From Leishmania donovani (Eukaryota; Euglenozoa; Kinetoplastea; Trypanosomatida; Trypanosomatidae), in assembly GCF_000227135.1 (NCBI RefSeq), contig NC_018258.1, forward strand, positions 1,172,732-1,236,731: 64,000 nucleotides of DNA. Reading direction: 5' to 3'. A model generated the notes under the pieces. That model had not been told where the DNA came from, made no database searches, and saw nothing but the letters and a program-made list of their open reading frames with translations. The position numbers and the translations under genes were made by a program. Shown here one piece after another: positions 42,174 through 53,109 of this stretch. The first letter of the stretch is position 1. Each line of letters begins with the position of its first letter.

Positions 42174-42863
42174 CCGTCACTTCTTCCTGATTCTCTTGTT
42201 CGTGAGGCCAGACGACGCGATTCGATTATGCTTCCTTTTCTTTCCGTCTCTGTGAGGCACAACTTACCCCACGGCCTCTTTCGGTTGGGAGTGCCCACTG
42301 AGGCCCCCATCAACGGCAAAGACCAGCCTTTTCGTTTTATTTTCTTAATCTTTGGTCACGCGGATGAGTTTGCAGCATTCAGCTCTGTTGACGCGTCACG
42401 TTGAGGATCCGTCCGCTTGCCCGCACCGCACCAGCGGAGATTTATTTCGTTTATTTTTTTTTTTGTGAATGATTGCCGAGAAGTGTCCCACGTGCACATA
42501 CGCCCAAGTGCCCCCCCCCCCAACACACACACACACACAGAGCGAGCTATAGACGGAAAGAACAGGAAAGCAAAAAAAAACAGAAAAAACCCGTCGACAC
42601 CAACGTAAGCGAGGCATACTGCTGCTCCCCTGCAGTGCGGAACACATGTGTGAAGTCGCCGTCGCTATGCCGTCATTGTGAGCCCCCTCTCCCCCAGACA
42701 ACGCCTAAAGGAGACACGGAGGGCGATAGGGGAAGCACTGATGTTGAGCAGGTGATGCGTAAGCCGTTTTTTCGTCTCCCAAAGCAGAAACGGCTGTGAA
42801 AAATCAAGGAAATAAGCGGCACATCCTCCGAAACATAACGGAAGCGCCTGCTGACGGAGCGCG
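42174..42863. other. Intergenic with reversed pyrimidine polarity
   Basis: Up to about 42470 the plus strand is pyrimidine-rich, opposite to most spacers in this window; beyond that the usual purine bias returns. C10 run then CA repeat at 42511-42539. No further gene seen. Confidence 0.45.
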
Positions 42864-43358
42864 TTAGTGACGCAACCACGCAGCTGCCCCCCTCCTCTCG
42901 TGCCCAACTATGTTCCCACGTCTGTCTAAGATAGGAAAACACAGCGAACAAGAGAAGAAAGCCGAAAAAGAAACACATAACAGAGGAAAGCAAGCGAACG
43001 AACAACCAAAGGTGACGAAGAAGTGCCACGGAAAACGGCTGCCGCCAGAGCGCAGAATTCCAGACCACGGATGGAGACGGGAGGAAACAAACAAACACAA
43101 AAAAAAAACGTACAGCGAGGGGAAACCAAAAATAAAAGTGATCGCCACCCGCTCTGCCCTTGCGCATCTCTCCAGCCACTCGGATGCACGCAGCATGGCA
43201 CGGTCAGTCATACTCACGGCAAGCGAAACGACACTGATGTTTTCCAGCTTGATGTGTACACCGGCGTCATACAGTGATAGTAATTCAGGCACCGCTGGTT
43301 GCAACGAAGCATTCACGGTGTCGGCAAAGAGCAGGGAGAGGCTCAGATCGGCATCCAT
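42864..43358 (-). CDS. Possible short gene (164 aa), eroded or extended at the 3' end
   Basis: The first ~72 residues look like a real folded protein: MDADLSLSLLFADTVNASLQ, then PAVPELLSLYDAGVHIKLEN, then ISVVSLAVSMTDRAMLRASE and WLERCARAERVAI. No family was recognised. From residue 73 the frame runs into Phe/Leu/Ser-rich sequence that matches translated pyrimidine tracts (FIFGFPSLYVFFLCLF), so the original stop or C-terminus may have been lost by frameshift; otherwise the tail could act as a membrane anchor. The start is strongly supported by a splice acceptor 61 nt upstream. It lies between the 1226-aa gene and the 203-aa gene, same strand. Confidence 0.45.
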   Translation of the reverse strand: MDADLSLSLLFADTVNASLQPAVPELLSLYDAGVHIKLENISVVSLAVSMTDRAMLRASEWLERCARAERVAITFIFGFPSLYVFFLCLFVSSRLHPWSGILRSGGSRFPWHFFVTFGCSFACFPLLCVSFSAFFSCSLCFPILDRRGNIVGHERRGAAAWLRH

Positions 43359-43419
43359 GATGCCCCTTTTCACATTCCCTCCACTCTGCTCGCTTCGTGT
43401 GTATACACGCACGACGCAG

Positions 43420-43421
43420 CT
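43420..43421 (-). promoter_or_regulatory. Predicted trans-splice acceptor AG for the 164-aa ORF
   Basis: Sense-strand TTTTCTTTTTTTTTCTCTG then TTCAG is one of the cleanest pyrimidine tract plus CAG combinations in the window, and the first ATG downstream opens this reading frame. Confidence 0.6.
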
Positions 43422-45101
43422 GAACAGAGAAAAAAAAAGAAAACGAGAACGCAAAGTAGAAGGCGGTGCACGCATGAGCAGTGGGAGGTGTGGGGCAGGA
43501 TGGAAACGAGGAGCAGTGACGGAACGAACTGGCTCAACAGTCCAGAAAACATACACAGACAGCCGCGCACGCAACGAAGAGGAGGAAAACGAAAAAAAAT
43601 AGAGGAAGAGGAAAGGTGAAACGACGCGAGGTTGGGGGGGGGGCAATGAAAGACAGCAATCACTTGCGGGCAGACCACGACGAAGGGTGCGATATGGAGA
43701 GAGCTTCTATCCTAGGCAACACGTACGAGCGAGTGAATAAAAACGAATGCTCTGCGGCAAAACAGAGCGCAAGAACGTACTTCGCAGAGCAGACACTTCG
43801 CAGAGGGGGGGAGGGGGAGAGCAAGAGGGCCTCAACGCGCACATGCCCACGCGACTCAGGACAGTGTGACTGTTCATCTTTCTACTAGATGCCTGAAATG
43901 AAACGCAGAGCGAGTTGAACAAAAGAACAAAACGAAAGGCGGGCGACACGGCCACTCACGGAGTAGGGGAGGGGGAAGCGGATACGAGCTGAACCAAAAA
44001 GACATCGCTGGGTATAGAAATGCGATAGCAGAGGCGGAAAGCGGGGATGGAGGAGGGATGGAGGGGCAGGCGACAGCGACTCGTTTATGTGTATCGAAGT
44101 GAGTCGCTGCATTGCCGTCGACTGACAGCAACGGTATCCAAGAAAGAAAGCTAGCGCGAGACAGAGAGGAGGCGAAGGAAGCCGAAACAAGCGAAGCGAT
44201 ACAAGGGACGACATCGAGCTATACAAAACAGACAAGAAAACGAAAAATTGTTGGAGGCGGGGTCACGAGCTCATAACGGAAGAATCAAACAAAAGCAAAA
44301 ACAAAAGAAGAAACGGTCGATCGAAGCATCAGGTGCGAGAGTCTGCGCTGTGAGCGGTGAGGGCACAACGCAACACGCGCACCATGCTGAGGGAGAGGAA
44401 TAAACATATCAAGCCTAGAAGAGAGAGAAGCTAGTACTACATACAGAAGCCAGAGAAAGTGAACGGCGGCGCTAGAAGAATCAGACAACTACAATTCACA
44501 GAATGAACGACGGAGTGCTGATGAGAGGTACGAAAAGGAAGTGGGTAACGGAGTGAGAGTGCTGGATGGCTCATGAAGGCATGCGCAGGTGAGGCATGCA
44601 AAGAGGCACCTACTCCATGACAACAGAATGCGCCACGCCAGAGATGAAAAAGGGATACTTTGGCCTTTCGCCGCCTCCCTCTCCTCCCAAACAGCGGCGC
44701 GCGGGTGTCTTTCGCTCATCGTGTCCACACGCCTGTCGCAAGGCAAACGCATCGCTCACGCACAACTCTATCGAAGCACGCACGCCGGCAGACGTGTCAG
44801 GCAAGACGAAAGAATACTACTACAGAGGCATCACTCGGCAAGCATTCATGGCGTTGTGCGCCAGAGAGCCGAAACCCCCCCAAAAAAGACAATCCGTCGC
44901 TCATCACAAGAGAACCAAAGCACACACACACACACACACTGCACAGTCAAAGTAGTGCGCAGAGCACGCGGGGTGCAGGCCGAGACGTGTGGCGCCCGAA
45001 GCCGGAAGACACGCAAAGGCGATGCACAAATAAAAGAAGACACAGGGTAGGGGTGCGTCACTGACCGATTAACCCACGAAATCGTATGACATCAACGATG
45101 A
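43422..45101. other. Intergenic, no supported gene
   Basis: Plus-strand purine-rich spacer with a CA repeat at 44922-44939. No gene seen. Confidence 0.5.
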
Positions 45102-45207
45102 AGATATAGATATATCGATATGTATATAGATATATAGATATATGTATACATTTGCATATATATAGAGATATATACACGTGCATGTGCGTGTGTGTGTGTG
45201 TGTGCAT
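45102..45207. repeat. ATAGATAT-type microsatellite followed by GT repeat
   Basis: Irregular ATAGATATAT units from 45102 to 45172, then a GTGTGTGT run to about 45204. Both read directly from the sequence. Confidence 0.8.
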
Positions 45208-46030
45208 CGCAAACGACATGCTTACAGGCAAAGAGTACCGACGTGAGCTGCAGAAAGAAATAGAAGGCGAGAGACGCGGCATAATGGCCTCCGGTTTCCT
45301 TGGCGGAATGCGGAGTAACACGGAAGCGATGAGGAGGGAAAAGAGGGGCAGGGGAGGGGGAGGGGCGGCAGAGGGTCTCACTTGCGTGTGTGTGTGTGTG
45401 TGTTTCAGTGGCTGAAGCACCAAAAGGAATAGCGGGAAACGAGAGCACCAAAAAGGGGAGCGGAACAAGCAAAAACAAAGAAGACGAAGTTCCAGGCAGC
45501 GACGAAGGAAGGCGGGGAGAAATCTCGCTTGCCGGGGAAGTTGTGCGAAAGGGGGCTTTGCGTCATTGGCGTATATAGCTATGTATGGTCTCTCCGATGG
45601 CGAAAATGGAAACAAGTGAGGAGCGCGGCGAGAGCGGAAGCGGGCCGTTGGCGACCACCTCCCTCTGCAGCATGAAGTTTGGCGCCAGAGCGTTGGCAAA
45701 GGGTAGAACGAAGACAGTCTTGGCACTGCAACAACGACAAGAGAGCGAAGCAAGGTCCAAAAACAAAGATGCAGGAGAGGGAGCACGCGTAGACAAGGTC
45801 CATAAAAGCACTGCGCAAACATACTGAGGCGACATATGGAAAGGCAGGCCCAGCAAGCGCAGAGCGCGACGAAAAGGAGAAAACAACAAAAAGATGCGGC
45901 ACATTAACAAAAAATGACATCGCCAGGAGGATACACACACACACACACACACACGCACACATGTGCAAAGTAAAAAAAAAAAACACAGACATTGGGCTTT
46001 CCGTATCAGCCTTATTCGTTTCGGTGCGTC
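45208..46030. other. Intergenic, no supported gene
   Basis: 3' flank of the 203-aa gene, with GT (45388-45404) and CA (45932-45954) microsatellites and an A-run at 45970-45981. Confidence 0.5.
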
Positions 46031-46642
46031 TTAGGCGTATAGCTCATCAAAAGCGGCAGCCACCTTCAGCATGGCGTCATCCATGGCGGCGGTGCGATGC
46101 ACCTTCTGCTCCACCCACCGTTCGAGCACATACTCCGCATTTCGCTGCAGAGCCGCCGGCGCTGGCTTGGTGCTGCTCGGATGTGGCATGACTCGATCCT
46201 CTGCGATGCGAAGCCAGTGGAGTGAGGTGGTGCTGACACTGCAGCCAGCGGGCATGGTGGAGGTGCTTGCCGAGATGCCCAGAGTGGACATCTCGCCTAA
46301 GCGCATGTGGGAGCTCAACAGCGAGTTCGCCTCGCACATGTCGTTGAAAGAGCCCACACGCTTTGCCACATCGCTGAAGCTCGGCTGCGTCGGCGGAAGC
46401 GGGCGTCCCAGCTGGCGCGGCGGTGACGCGTGGCGGCTAGCACGACGACCACGGTGCGTGTCCACCAGAGAGTGAAAAGACGCGAGCGGGGCCGAAATGG
46501 GCTTCTTTGGCGCGGGCAGCTTCGCGACATCACCGTTGCTAGCAGGAGCCGCATCCCATGCGTCGGTGGAGCAGAAGAGGAAGTGAACCTCATGCGGCGC
46601 GCAGGTCCTCGTCATCGAGGCCGGTACGTCACGGTCACTCAT
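46031..46642 (-). CDS. Unrecognised 203-aa protein
   Basis: The N-terminus contains an ordered patch (APHEVHFLFCSTDAWDAAP, 15-33). The middle is Ser/Pro/Arg-rich with ASFHSLVDTHRGRRASRH (54-71) and QPSFSDVAKRVGSFNDMCEA (86-105). The C-terminal 40 residues look helical (QRNAEYVLERWVEQKVHRTA, then MDDAMLKVAAAFDELYA). No membrane segment, catalytic signature or known domain is visible. The start is the ATG at 46640-46642 because a good acceptor lies just upstream; the longer open frame begins in non-coding-like sequence. A small structural or adaptor protein is plausible but unsupported. Confidence 0.65.
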   Translation of the reverse strand: MSDRDVPASMTRTCAPHEVHFLFCSTDAWDAAPASNGDVAKLPAPKKPISAPLASFHSLVDTHRGRRASRHASPPRQLGRPLPPTQPSFSDVAKRVGSFNDMCEANSLLSSHMRLGEMSTLGISASTSTMPAGCSVSTTSLHWLRIAEDRVMPHPSSTKPAPAALQRNAEYVLERWVEQKVHRTAAMDDAMLKVAAAFDELYA

Positions 46643-46679
46643 CGCGGCGACGAAAGGGGAAAAACGAGAGACAATCGTG

Positions 46680-46681
46680 CT
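46680..46681 (-). promoter_or_regulatory. Predicted trans-splice acceptor AG for the 203-aa gene
   Basis: Sense-strand TTCTCCCTTTAG ends 37 nt upstream of the ATG. Confidence 0.5.
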
Positions 46682-49600
46682 AAAGGGAGAACGCAAGACG
46701 CGACTGTTGATGCTAAGAAACACAGCTGATCCGTCCCAGGCGTATTCTCTTTTTTTTTTGCCGTTGTTCGACACGGTAACGGAGGGGGCGGGGTCGCAGC
46801 CGAGCGTGAGCAGTGCGCTCGAAAACGATTGGTGGTGATTATGAGACAGCTGACAAGAAGTCAATGCAGGAGTGGGCGTCGTGGGAACGACAGCGCCCGG
46901 GCGAGAGCGTGACTCGACGCAGAGGGAGTAGAGGTGAGTGGGACACACAAGTCACGAATGTCAAAAATTGGAGAGTGCGGATGAGTACGGTGAGCAGTAA
47001 AACCGCATACGAATGCCGATGAGCTGATACCCCCTCCACCGCCACAACAGCACCAGCGAGAAACGGGTCCGTAGTCGAGGCCCGGCACCACAGCCAGTGC
47101 ACCGAGACAGCCACACTAAAACAAAGGAGCGACGAAGCGCTAAGCAAAAACAAATGAGCACACACGAACCGACACGACAACACCACAACGCAGAAACAGC
47201 AGAGGAATAGGGCAAAGGCGGACGAGTGGGTGGGAGACGGACGCACACGGGGATATATACACACGCACACACCCAGTTAGACGAATCTTATTGATATGAG
47301 CCAGACTACAGATACACAACGCAAAAAGAAGCGCACCTAGACAAGGGACCTGCCAGCCCAGCGAACGAGAGAGAAAGAGGGTCAGAGGTAGAGCGTGCAG
47401 GAGCCGGGGCACGACAGAAATCAGAAAGGGAGCAGAGCGCACACCTATCCAGACGTACAGAAAGCGAAGTGTACCCGCGCCCACGAAAAAGACGCGTGAG
47501 CAGCTGCCGGTGCAGAGAAAGCACGCGATTAAGACGGACAGGCGGAGTGCAGCGGCACAGTCTAGACGGGGCCAAAGTACAGGCCGATTCGGATGAAGCG
47601 TTGGAAATCGAGATTGACAACGCTCCTGTAGACGCAAACTCAGGCGCGAGGACGCCGACCAGAAGCGCACTCGAACGAAGTGCCCAAGGGGGAGAGCAGG
47701 AGGAGTGGCGGAGCGATGGAGGGCTGAGACCTGATGGGCGTTCGCCTTTCGGTCGGAGGAGGTGCCTACGCAAGCCTGGAACGCAGACGGGGCCTCTAAA
47801 GACACGCGAGGGTGAGGATCAGCAGGGAAAAAGGAGGGGTAAAAGACACACACTCACACACACGCACAAAGGGAAGTGAAGGAGGCAGACGGAGTCCATG
47901 CACAGAGCGCTCCGAAGCCGCCACGAACAACAACACCAACAGCCTATCAACAAAAAAGTGGCGAAAGAGAAGACACCGGCACACACACACACACACACAC
48001 GTCCGTGCACACGCACACGCGAAAAAAAAAGAAGGAAACAATACGCTAGAAAACGAATTTGCGAAGGAAACAAAATTTGAGAAAGCGACGGGGGGGGGGG
48101 CTGAATCATGTAGCTTCAAAAGAAGGGAGTGAAGCGATGCGCGGTTCAAAAGGCGCCAAGATATTGAGTGGATGCAGAAGACCCACTTAGTGACTCTGTG
48201 GTGAGGCGTCTGCGAGGCAACGTTTCGTTGCCAGGCAGTTGTTGGTAGTTTTCCCTTTTGTTGTTGTTTTCTTTGTTCCCACAAATCGAGCTCTACCGTT
48301 GCTGCACTTCCTGCGTATCGCGCGTGAGAGACAGCGGAAGGCGCCCCCGTGTGCACACCGCGAGAGCCAATAAGCGAATAAAGCGGATTATCGACGTATT
48401 CAGAGAGAACCGCAGCAGAGAACTGCTATTCGGGAGAAAACGCCGAAGAAAGAAACACCAGCAAGCCTATACCGCACAGGGAGAAGAAAACTAGTCTCCA
48501 GTTACCCAAGATGGGCTACACGCAACAAACGTGTGAATGATCAGTGTTAGCTGCAGGAGATGTTCGCGTGAGAGAGTACTGACAATGAGAGCCTGCACAA
48601 ACGCAAACGCATACACCCCGCCCCGCGCGCACTGAAAAAAAAAAAAAAACAGATGAAGCACTCACACCCACTGCAAAATTTGCAGAAGTTTACAACAACA
48701 GAAGCCGATAAAACACACACAAAAAAGATTCGAGAGAAGCAAACAACACAGAGCGTAATCAATCAATGAATTCGACACCCTCGTGAGGAACACACGACAC
48801 CGACGATACGTCTAAGCAGTCGCGCAGACAATTGAGATCGAGAAGACACGAAAAGAAGCGCGAGGCCGAAACCGTTGCCGTTGCAAGGGCACAATCATGC
48901 AAATCGGAGAGATACAGAGAGAGGAAGACCTGAGACGGCGTCAGGCACCGCAGATGCACGCTGAGAAACGAGCACCGGCACGAGCCGACTCCCTGTACGC
49001 ACGCGAAAAGAGCGTCAGAAAACCGTGCACAAGGAAGCAGAAAAAAAGGGAGGGGGCGCTGTAGGGCAAGCCAAAGACCCATACACTACAAGAACAACGA
49101 CTGAGACACGCGAGAGGGGTTGAGGCGAGAACAGCAATGTTTGACTTTTCCTGGCCGATGACGTGCACAGCAGGGGAGTAGGCTGGGGGGTGGGTGCACC
49201 CTCACGAAGAGCACGATTTAGCGGAGGCAACACAGCGTAACGCACCCAGTTTCCCGAGCGAAGGGACTACGCGCACACACAAGACAGCCACGATAGGGGG
49301 AAAAGGTAAACAACACAACGCGAAAAAAAAAATACAAGAAGGGGTCGAGAGGCAGAGCGCCAAAGAGAGAAGATCGAGCAGGGCTTAGGGGGCGAAGGGT
49401 TAGGTCGGGGGGCAGTCGCGCAAAACAAATGGAAAGCGCCGTGGTGGTGACGCAAGAAGGGCCGCCACGCTTTCGAGGCTGGAAAGCAACAAAAAATGCT
49501 AAAGAGGACGAGAGACACACAGAGAGCGTCTGTTGGGAGAGGGTGGGTGGGGGGGGGCAGGAAGAGAGCGAGTCTGTCGCGACACCACAAATGTGAGTGC

Positions 49601-50533
49601 TGGCGGATGCCTGCGTGTGCGAGTCTTGGACAGCGCCTCGTGAAAGAGGACGAGATACGAAGAAGTAGGGGACGCCTCCGATACGCACTGTGACGGTGGC
49701 AGCTCGCTGTAAGGGAAAGAGAGAATAGAAAGGGGGACACTATATATAGATATCTACGGCCTACAGATACCGCTATACGTTTCTATGTGTTGCTTCGACC
49801 GTGTTAAGCGCAGACGAACGCGAACAAATCGATGTTTCCATGGACGGACGGGGAACCCCCAAAACGTACGCGGGAGGCACAATGAAAATGAGGAGGTGGT
49901 GGGGAAATGGCGAGAGATTCGCAGAGGGCGGAACGACATCGGTCGAAGCGTGGAGGCATAAGAATGCATAAAGTTCGTCATGCGTGGCCTTTTCGCCGCC
50001 GTCGCTCCCCCCCCTCTCCCTAACGGGAGAGCAAACGTGTACACCCCTCTGCTCCCCCCCCTGGACAAGGCTGGGGCGTAGCGGGTGGCACAGTCGCGTG
50101 GGCTCAACTCGCGGTAGCGTCGCCGTACCGAGCAACTACAGGTGTGTAGAGAAAACAGAGCGAAAGAAATGTCGGGTTGACTTTTTCTTCTCGCCTTACT
50201 GAAATTGGAAAGCTGTAGAATGCGGCAGTGACGCCGTGTGCGATTCAAGAACTAAGCAGCGGTCACGTGTACGGTGAATGAGAGGGTGCGCACGCTCTCG
50301 TTGGTGATGCAATAGGCCTGGGTGTCGCGGCATACCAGTAGCCGCTCTTGTAGCTGTTCTATCGGCTGATAACAGTGGGCAAAATGGGCAAGGAAAGACA
50401 AAAAAGGGAATCTCCGCCGAGCCACGTAGTAACGTGCATACGCTCAGGCACCTATAATACCGCACTATGGCGTGGGCGACATGGGAAAGGTGCCCCCTCC
50501 CCCGCAGCAGCAGAGAAAAAAAGAACGCGCACA
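46682..50533. other. Intergenic, no supported gene
   Basis: A 3.9-kb spacer. CA repeat at 47980-48000, A-runs at 48021, 48638 and 49323. Plus-strand purine bias throughout apart from about 49.98-50.07 kb. The long minus frame at 47140-47853 is Leu/Ser/Arg-rich and not convincing. Confidence 0.5.
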
Positions 50534-51217
50534 TCAGTCCGAGCCTGCCGTACTCTGCTTCAGCGCTTGATAGCCTTTCAACACAGACGACGCCTCCGGA
50601 ATCGCGGCGCGAAAGGCATCAGCCATTTCATGTAGATCATGCAGAGTCATGCAGCGGATCAACCAAACCTCTACCTCGAAACGCATATAGCTGCCGACGG
50701 GACACAGCACGGATGCCTCGATGGTCTCTCGATGACCATCCGAATCTATGTCGTGTGGCTGGGTTCGGGAAGCAGAGGCACCGGTCTGGGCCACGTTTGC
50801 AGCTACCACCGCTACCTCTTTCGTTCGCGCGTCGCTGCTTCTGAACCACCTCATGAAAAACGACTGGGTTTTGATACCCACCAGCCCCTTCAGACAGACC
50901 GTCCGCCTGGCCAGCTCACTGCCGAAATGCTCGGGTATGTTATCCGAGCTGAATGTCGGCCATAGCTCCACCGAGTCGATGCGGTTCATGCAGCGGTGGT
51001 CCAGGTTCTCGGCCTTGTGGGCCTTGCTGAGGTACAGTCGGCCGTGCGCAGTGTCGATGGTGAGGACACGGGTGTGCCAGAGGGTGCGATCAAAGCTGCC
51101 TTGCTTCTCAATGACAAATTGCTGCAGTGTGGGAGGTTGCGGTGAAGACGGCGACACACCCCGGAAGCCGGTCGGCCTGGCCGCCTCCTTCCCGGTCCTT
51201 GGCAGAAGAGTGGGCAT
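50534..51217 (-). CDS. PH-like family protein, paralogue A
   Basis: A 227-aa protein, the most diverged of three related genes in this window. Shared blocks: QFVIEKQGSFDRTLWHTRVL then TID (33-55), LYLSKAHK (61-68), DSVELWPTFS (81-90), a strand VCLKGLVGIKT (107-117) and, after a variable insertion (118-180), EVEVWLIRCMTLHDLHEMAD then AFRAA (181-205). The strands followed by a closing amphipathic helix with a Trp just before it resemble a pleckstrin-homology fold with a long loop. No named family was recognised, and lipid or protein binding is unproven. The start is the first in-frame ATG (51215-51217); the open frame upstream begins with GTG and is pyrimidine-tract-like. An AG after a CT-rich tract lies at 51253-51254. 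Confidence 0.75.
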   Translation of the reverse strand: MPTLLPRTGKEAARPTGFRGVSPSSPQPPTLQQFVIEKQGSFDRTLWHTRVLTIDTAHGRLYLSKAHKAENLDHRCMNRIDSVELWPTFSSDNIPEHFGSELARRTVCLKGLVGIKTQSFFMRWFRSSDARTKEVAVVAANVAQTGASASRTQPHDIDSDGHRETIEASVLCPVGSYMRFEVEVWLIRCMTLHDLHEMADAFRAAIPEASSVLKGYQALKQSTAGSD

Positions 51218-51561
51218 CGGAGAACACTGTTGCCCCACGGTGACAGAAGCTTCTGCAGTGGTGGAGCCATGGGAAGAAACTGACACGGTTGCGAGATGAG
51301 AGCAACGGCGTGGTGGTGGGGCATTAAGTGGAGGTCGTCGGTTGGAGGGAGAAGAAACACACAACGTTTCGCTCACGGAGAACACGATACAGTCTCACGC
51401 TCTCAGCATGGGAGCATCCTCTCTCTGCATCCGCAGATCACTTTCTTGTCGAAGGCATGCATAGACAGAGAGAAAGCGGCGGCGGCGGCGGCGGCTTCAG
51501 ACCGAGTGGTGAACTAAGCGCCCTTGCTTCCGCTCTTTTTATCCATCTCAAGAGCCATCAA
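51218..51561. other. 5' flank of paralogue A
   Basis: Contains the predicted acceptor at 51253-51254 and a CGG triplet run at 51478-51495. No gene seen. Confidence 0.45.
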
Positions 51562-52210
51562 TCACGAAGTGGAGGGAGTGGGTGTCGCCGCCGCGCGCGG
51601 TGTCACGGGGATCGGTGCCCAGGAGCCGGGGGGGGGGGGGCAGTCAACCAGCCTCTTATCCTCTGCTAATTCAAAGCCACATCTGGCCGTGACAGCGTCC
51701 ATCAACCACGACATGGGGAAGTCATAGCGAGTCCTCGCTGCTGATTGTGGGCGGCCAGGTCGCGCAGGGCGCTGCGTCGGAGCGACCTGCGAGAGCCAGC
51801 ACTTTTGCATTATCCAGGTGATAGGCAAAGTCTCAGCGTGGCCAGCACATATTCCATACGGCTCTCGCACTGCCTGTTCATGGAGAGGCTGAGCCACCGT
51901 GAGGATATTACACCGCGCGGCGATTGGCATGATGAGAGCAGCTGTGAGTCCATCTGCGAAACGGCAAGGAGACAGTGTTGGCCTCAGAGGCCGTGCACTC
52001 CAATGACTGAGCCGGTCCATTATGCTGCGCCACGTGTCCGCGGCTGCTTCGCAGCACGCGATGGACGGGCAGCATACGGGGTAGGACTGAGTCCACCTTG
52101 TGATCTCCGATGGAATGGGCACGGCGCACAACAAGAAGAAAGTGGACACGGGGCGCTGATCTCATGTTCGGGTGGCCAGCCTCATCCGGTCTTACGCAAA
52201 GGCACCACAA
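51562..52210 (-). pseudogene. Protein-like island, origin unknown
   Basis: The minus-strand frame here differs in composition from the surrounding pyrimidine tracts and includes stretches such as EQAVREPYGICAGHAETLPI and YDFPMSWLMDAVTARCGFEL. A neighbouring frame is similarly protein-like (MLPVHRVLRSSRGHVAQHNG), suggesting a frameshifted, decayed coding sequence. No family was recognised; a mobile-element remnant is possible given the LINE remnant 4 kb away. Confidence 0.25.
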
Positions 52211-52567
52211 AAAACTACACAGAGAGAGACCAGTTCACGCGTTCTCGATTTGACGGCCATACGGAACAAGGTTGGGGCTCGCAAGGGCGACAGGCTACAA
52301 AGACCGACAACATCCACGTGCATGAGCGTGCGCGCAGCTGTGTAAAGGAGAAGGCGACGAAGACGCAACACACTCACACAAAAAAAAGTCGACTATGAGC
52401 GACCCGCCTTGCAGTGAACGCCTCCACTCGAAAGCGGTCTCACCATCACCGCTGTGGTCGATCTACTTCGGGCACCACCGAATGAAATCGGCTTTCAAAC
52501 AACAAAAAAAAGGGCGGTAGGCAAGCAGAGATACTCCTGGCTCCGTTGCTTCCTTTCTGTGTCATTC
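52211..52567. other. Spacer before the first direct repeat
   Basis: No gene or structured element seen. Confidence 0.45.
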
Positions 52568-53109
52568 GTTGTCTAGCTTGTTCCTGCCGCCACGAACAGG
52601 CCTAATAACATACGCGCATACACACAAACACAGCGCAGACGCCCTCCGTCGAGCTGCGGTTCGATCCCTCCCGCCTAGGGCGAGACAGCTGCCGCCGAAG
52701 CGGGGGCATGCGTCTCACGGTCTCTTCTTGTTCTTCCTCGCGCCTCCCTCGCACGCGTGCTGCGCCACCGGCACCAGACCGGCCTGGGTGCACTGCGCGC
52801 CTGGACCCAACGCGGGCAGCGTCCAGGGTCCTGCTCAAGGGCGGAGGCACCGGCGTCCGCCGTGCGCGTAGTAGAGGGGTGGTGGTGGCCCAGGTGCATG
52901 CCGCACGGGCTCACGGAATCAGTTGGCCAGCCGCAGGCCAGGGCCCCCTGGAGGCCCTGTGCTCCGCCTGTGTGCCCTCCCTCGCGCCCTCCGTCGCCTC
53001 AAGCAGCGGCATGCCATAGTACGGTGTGGAGACTCTCCATATGGGTGCCCGGACGACCCGATGCTGCCATTCGGGGTGCTCGCGTCATGCCCCCCCCCCG
53101 GCATCTGTG
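52568..53109. repeat. Direct repeat, left copy (~540 bp)
   Basis: Runs from GTTGTCTAGCTTGTTCC to GGCATCTGTG and matches 55873-56415 base for base apart from the length of a C-run near the right end (C10 here, C9 there plus one T). All six-frame translations of the two copies agree. The right copy is joined to the 3' side of the LINE remnant; this copy is not, so it may be a solo 3' fragment of that element or a later duplication. Confidence 0.9.

Noticed and set aside
42926..43217. Possible cis-intron in the 164-aa ORF (GTGAGTATG donor, pyrimidine tract and TAG acceptor)
   Set aside because: The joined frame stops after five codons, and cis-introns are extremely rare in trypanosomatids. Sequence inside the supposed intron still reads as protein for about 23 residues.
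52640..52680. tRNA-like B box GGTTCGATCCC, also in the second repeat at about 55955
   Set aside because: The flanking bases do not form a T-arm stem, and no A box or acceptor stem is visible at the right distance.
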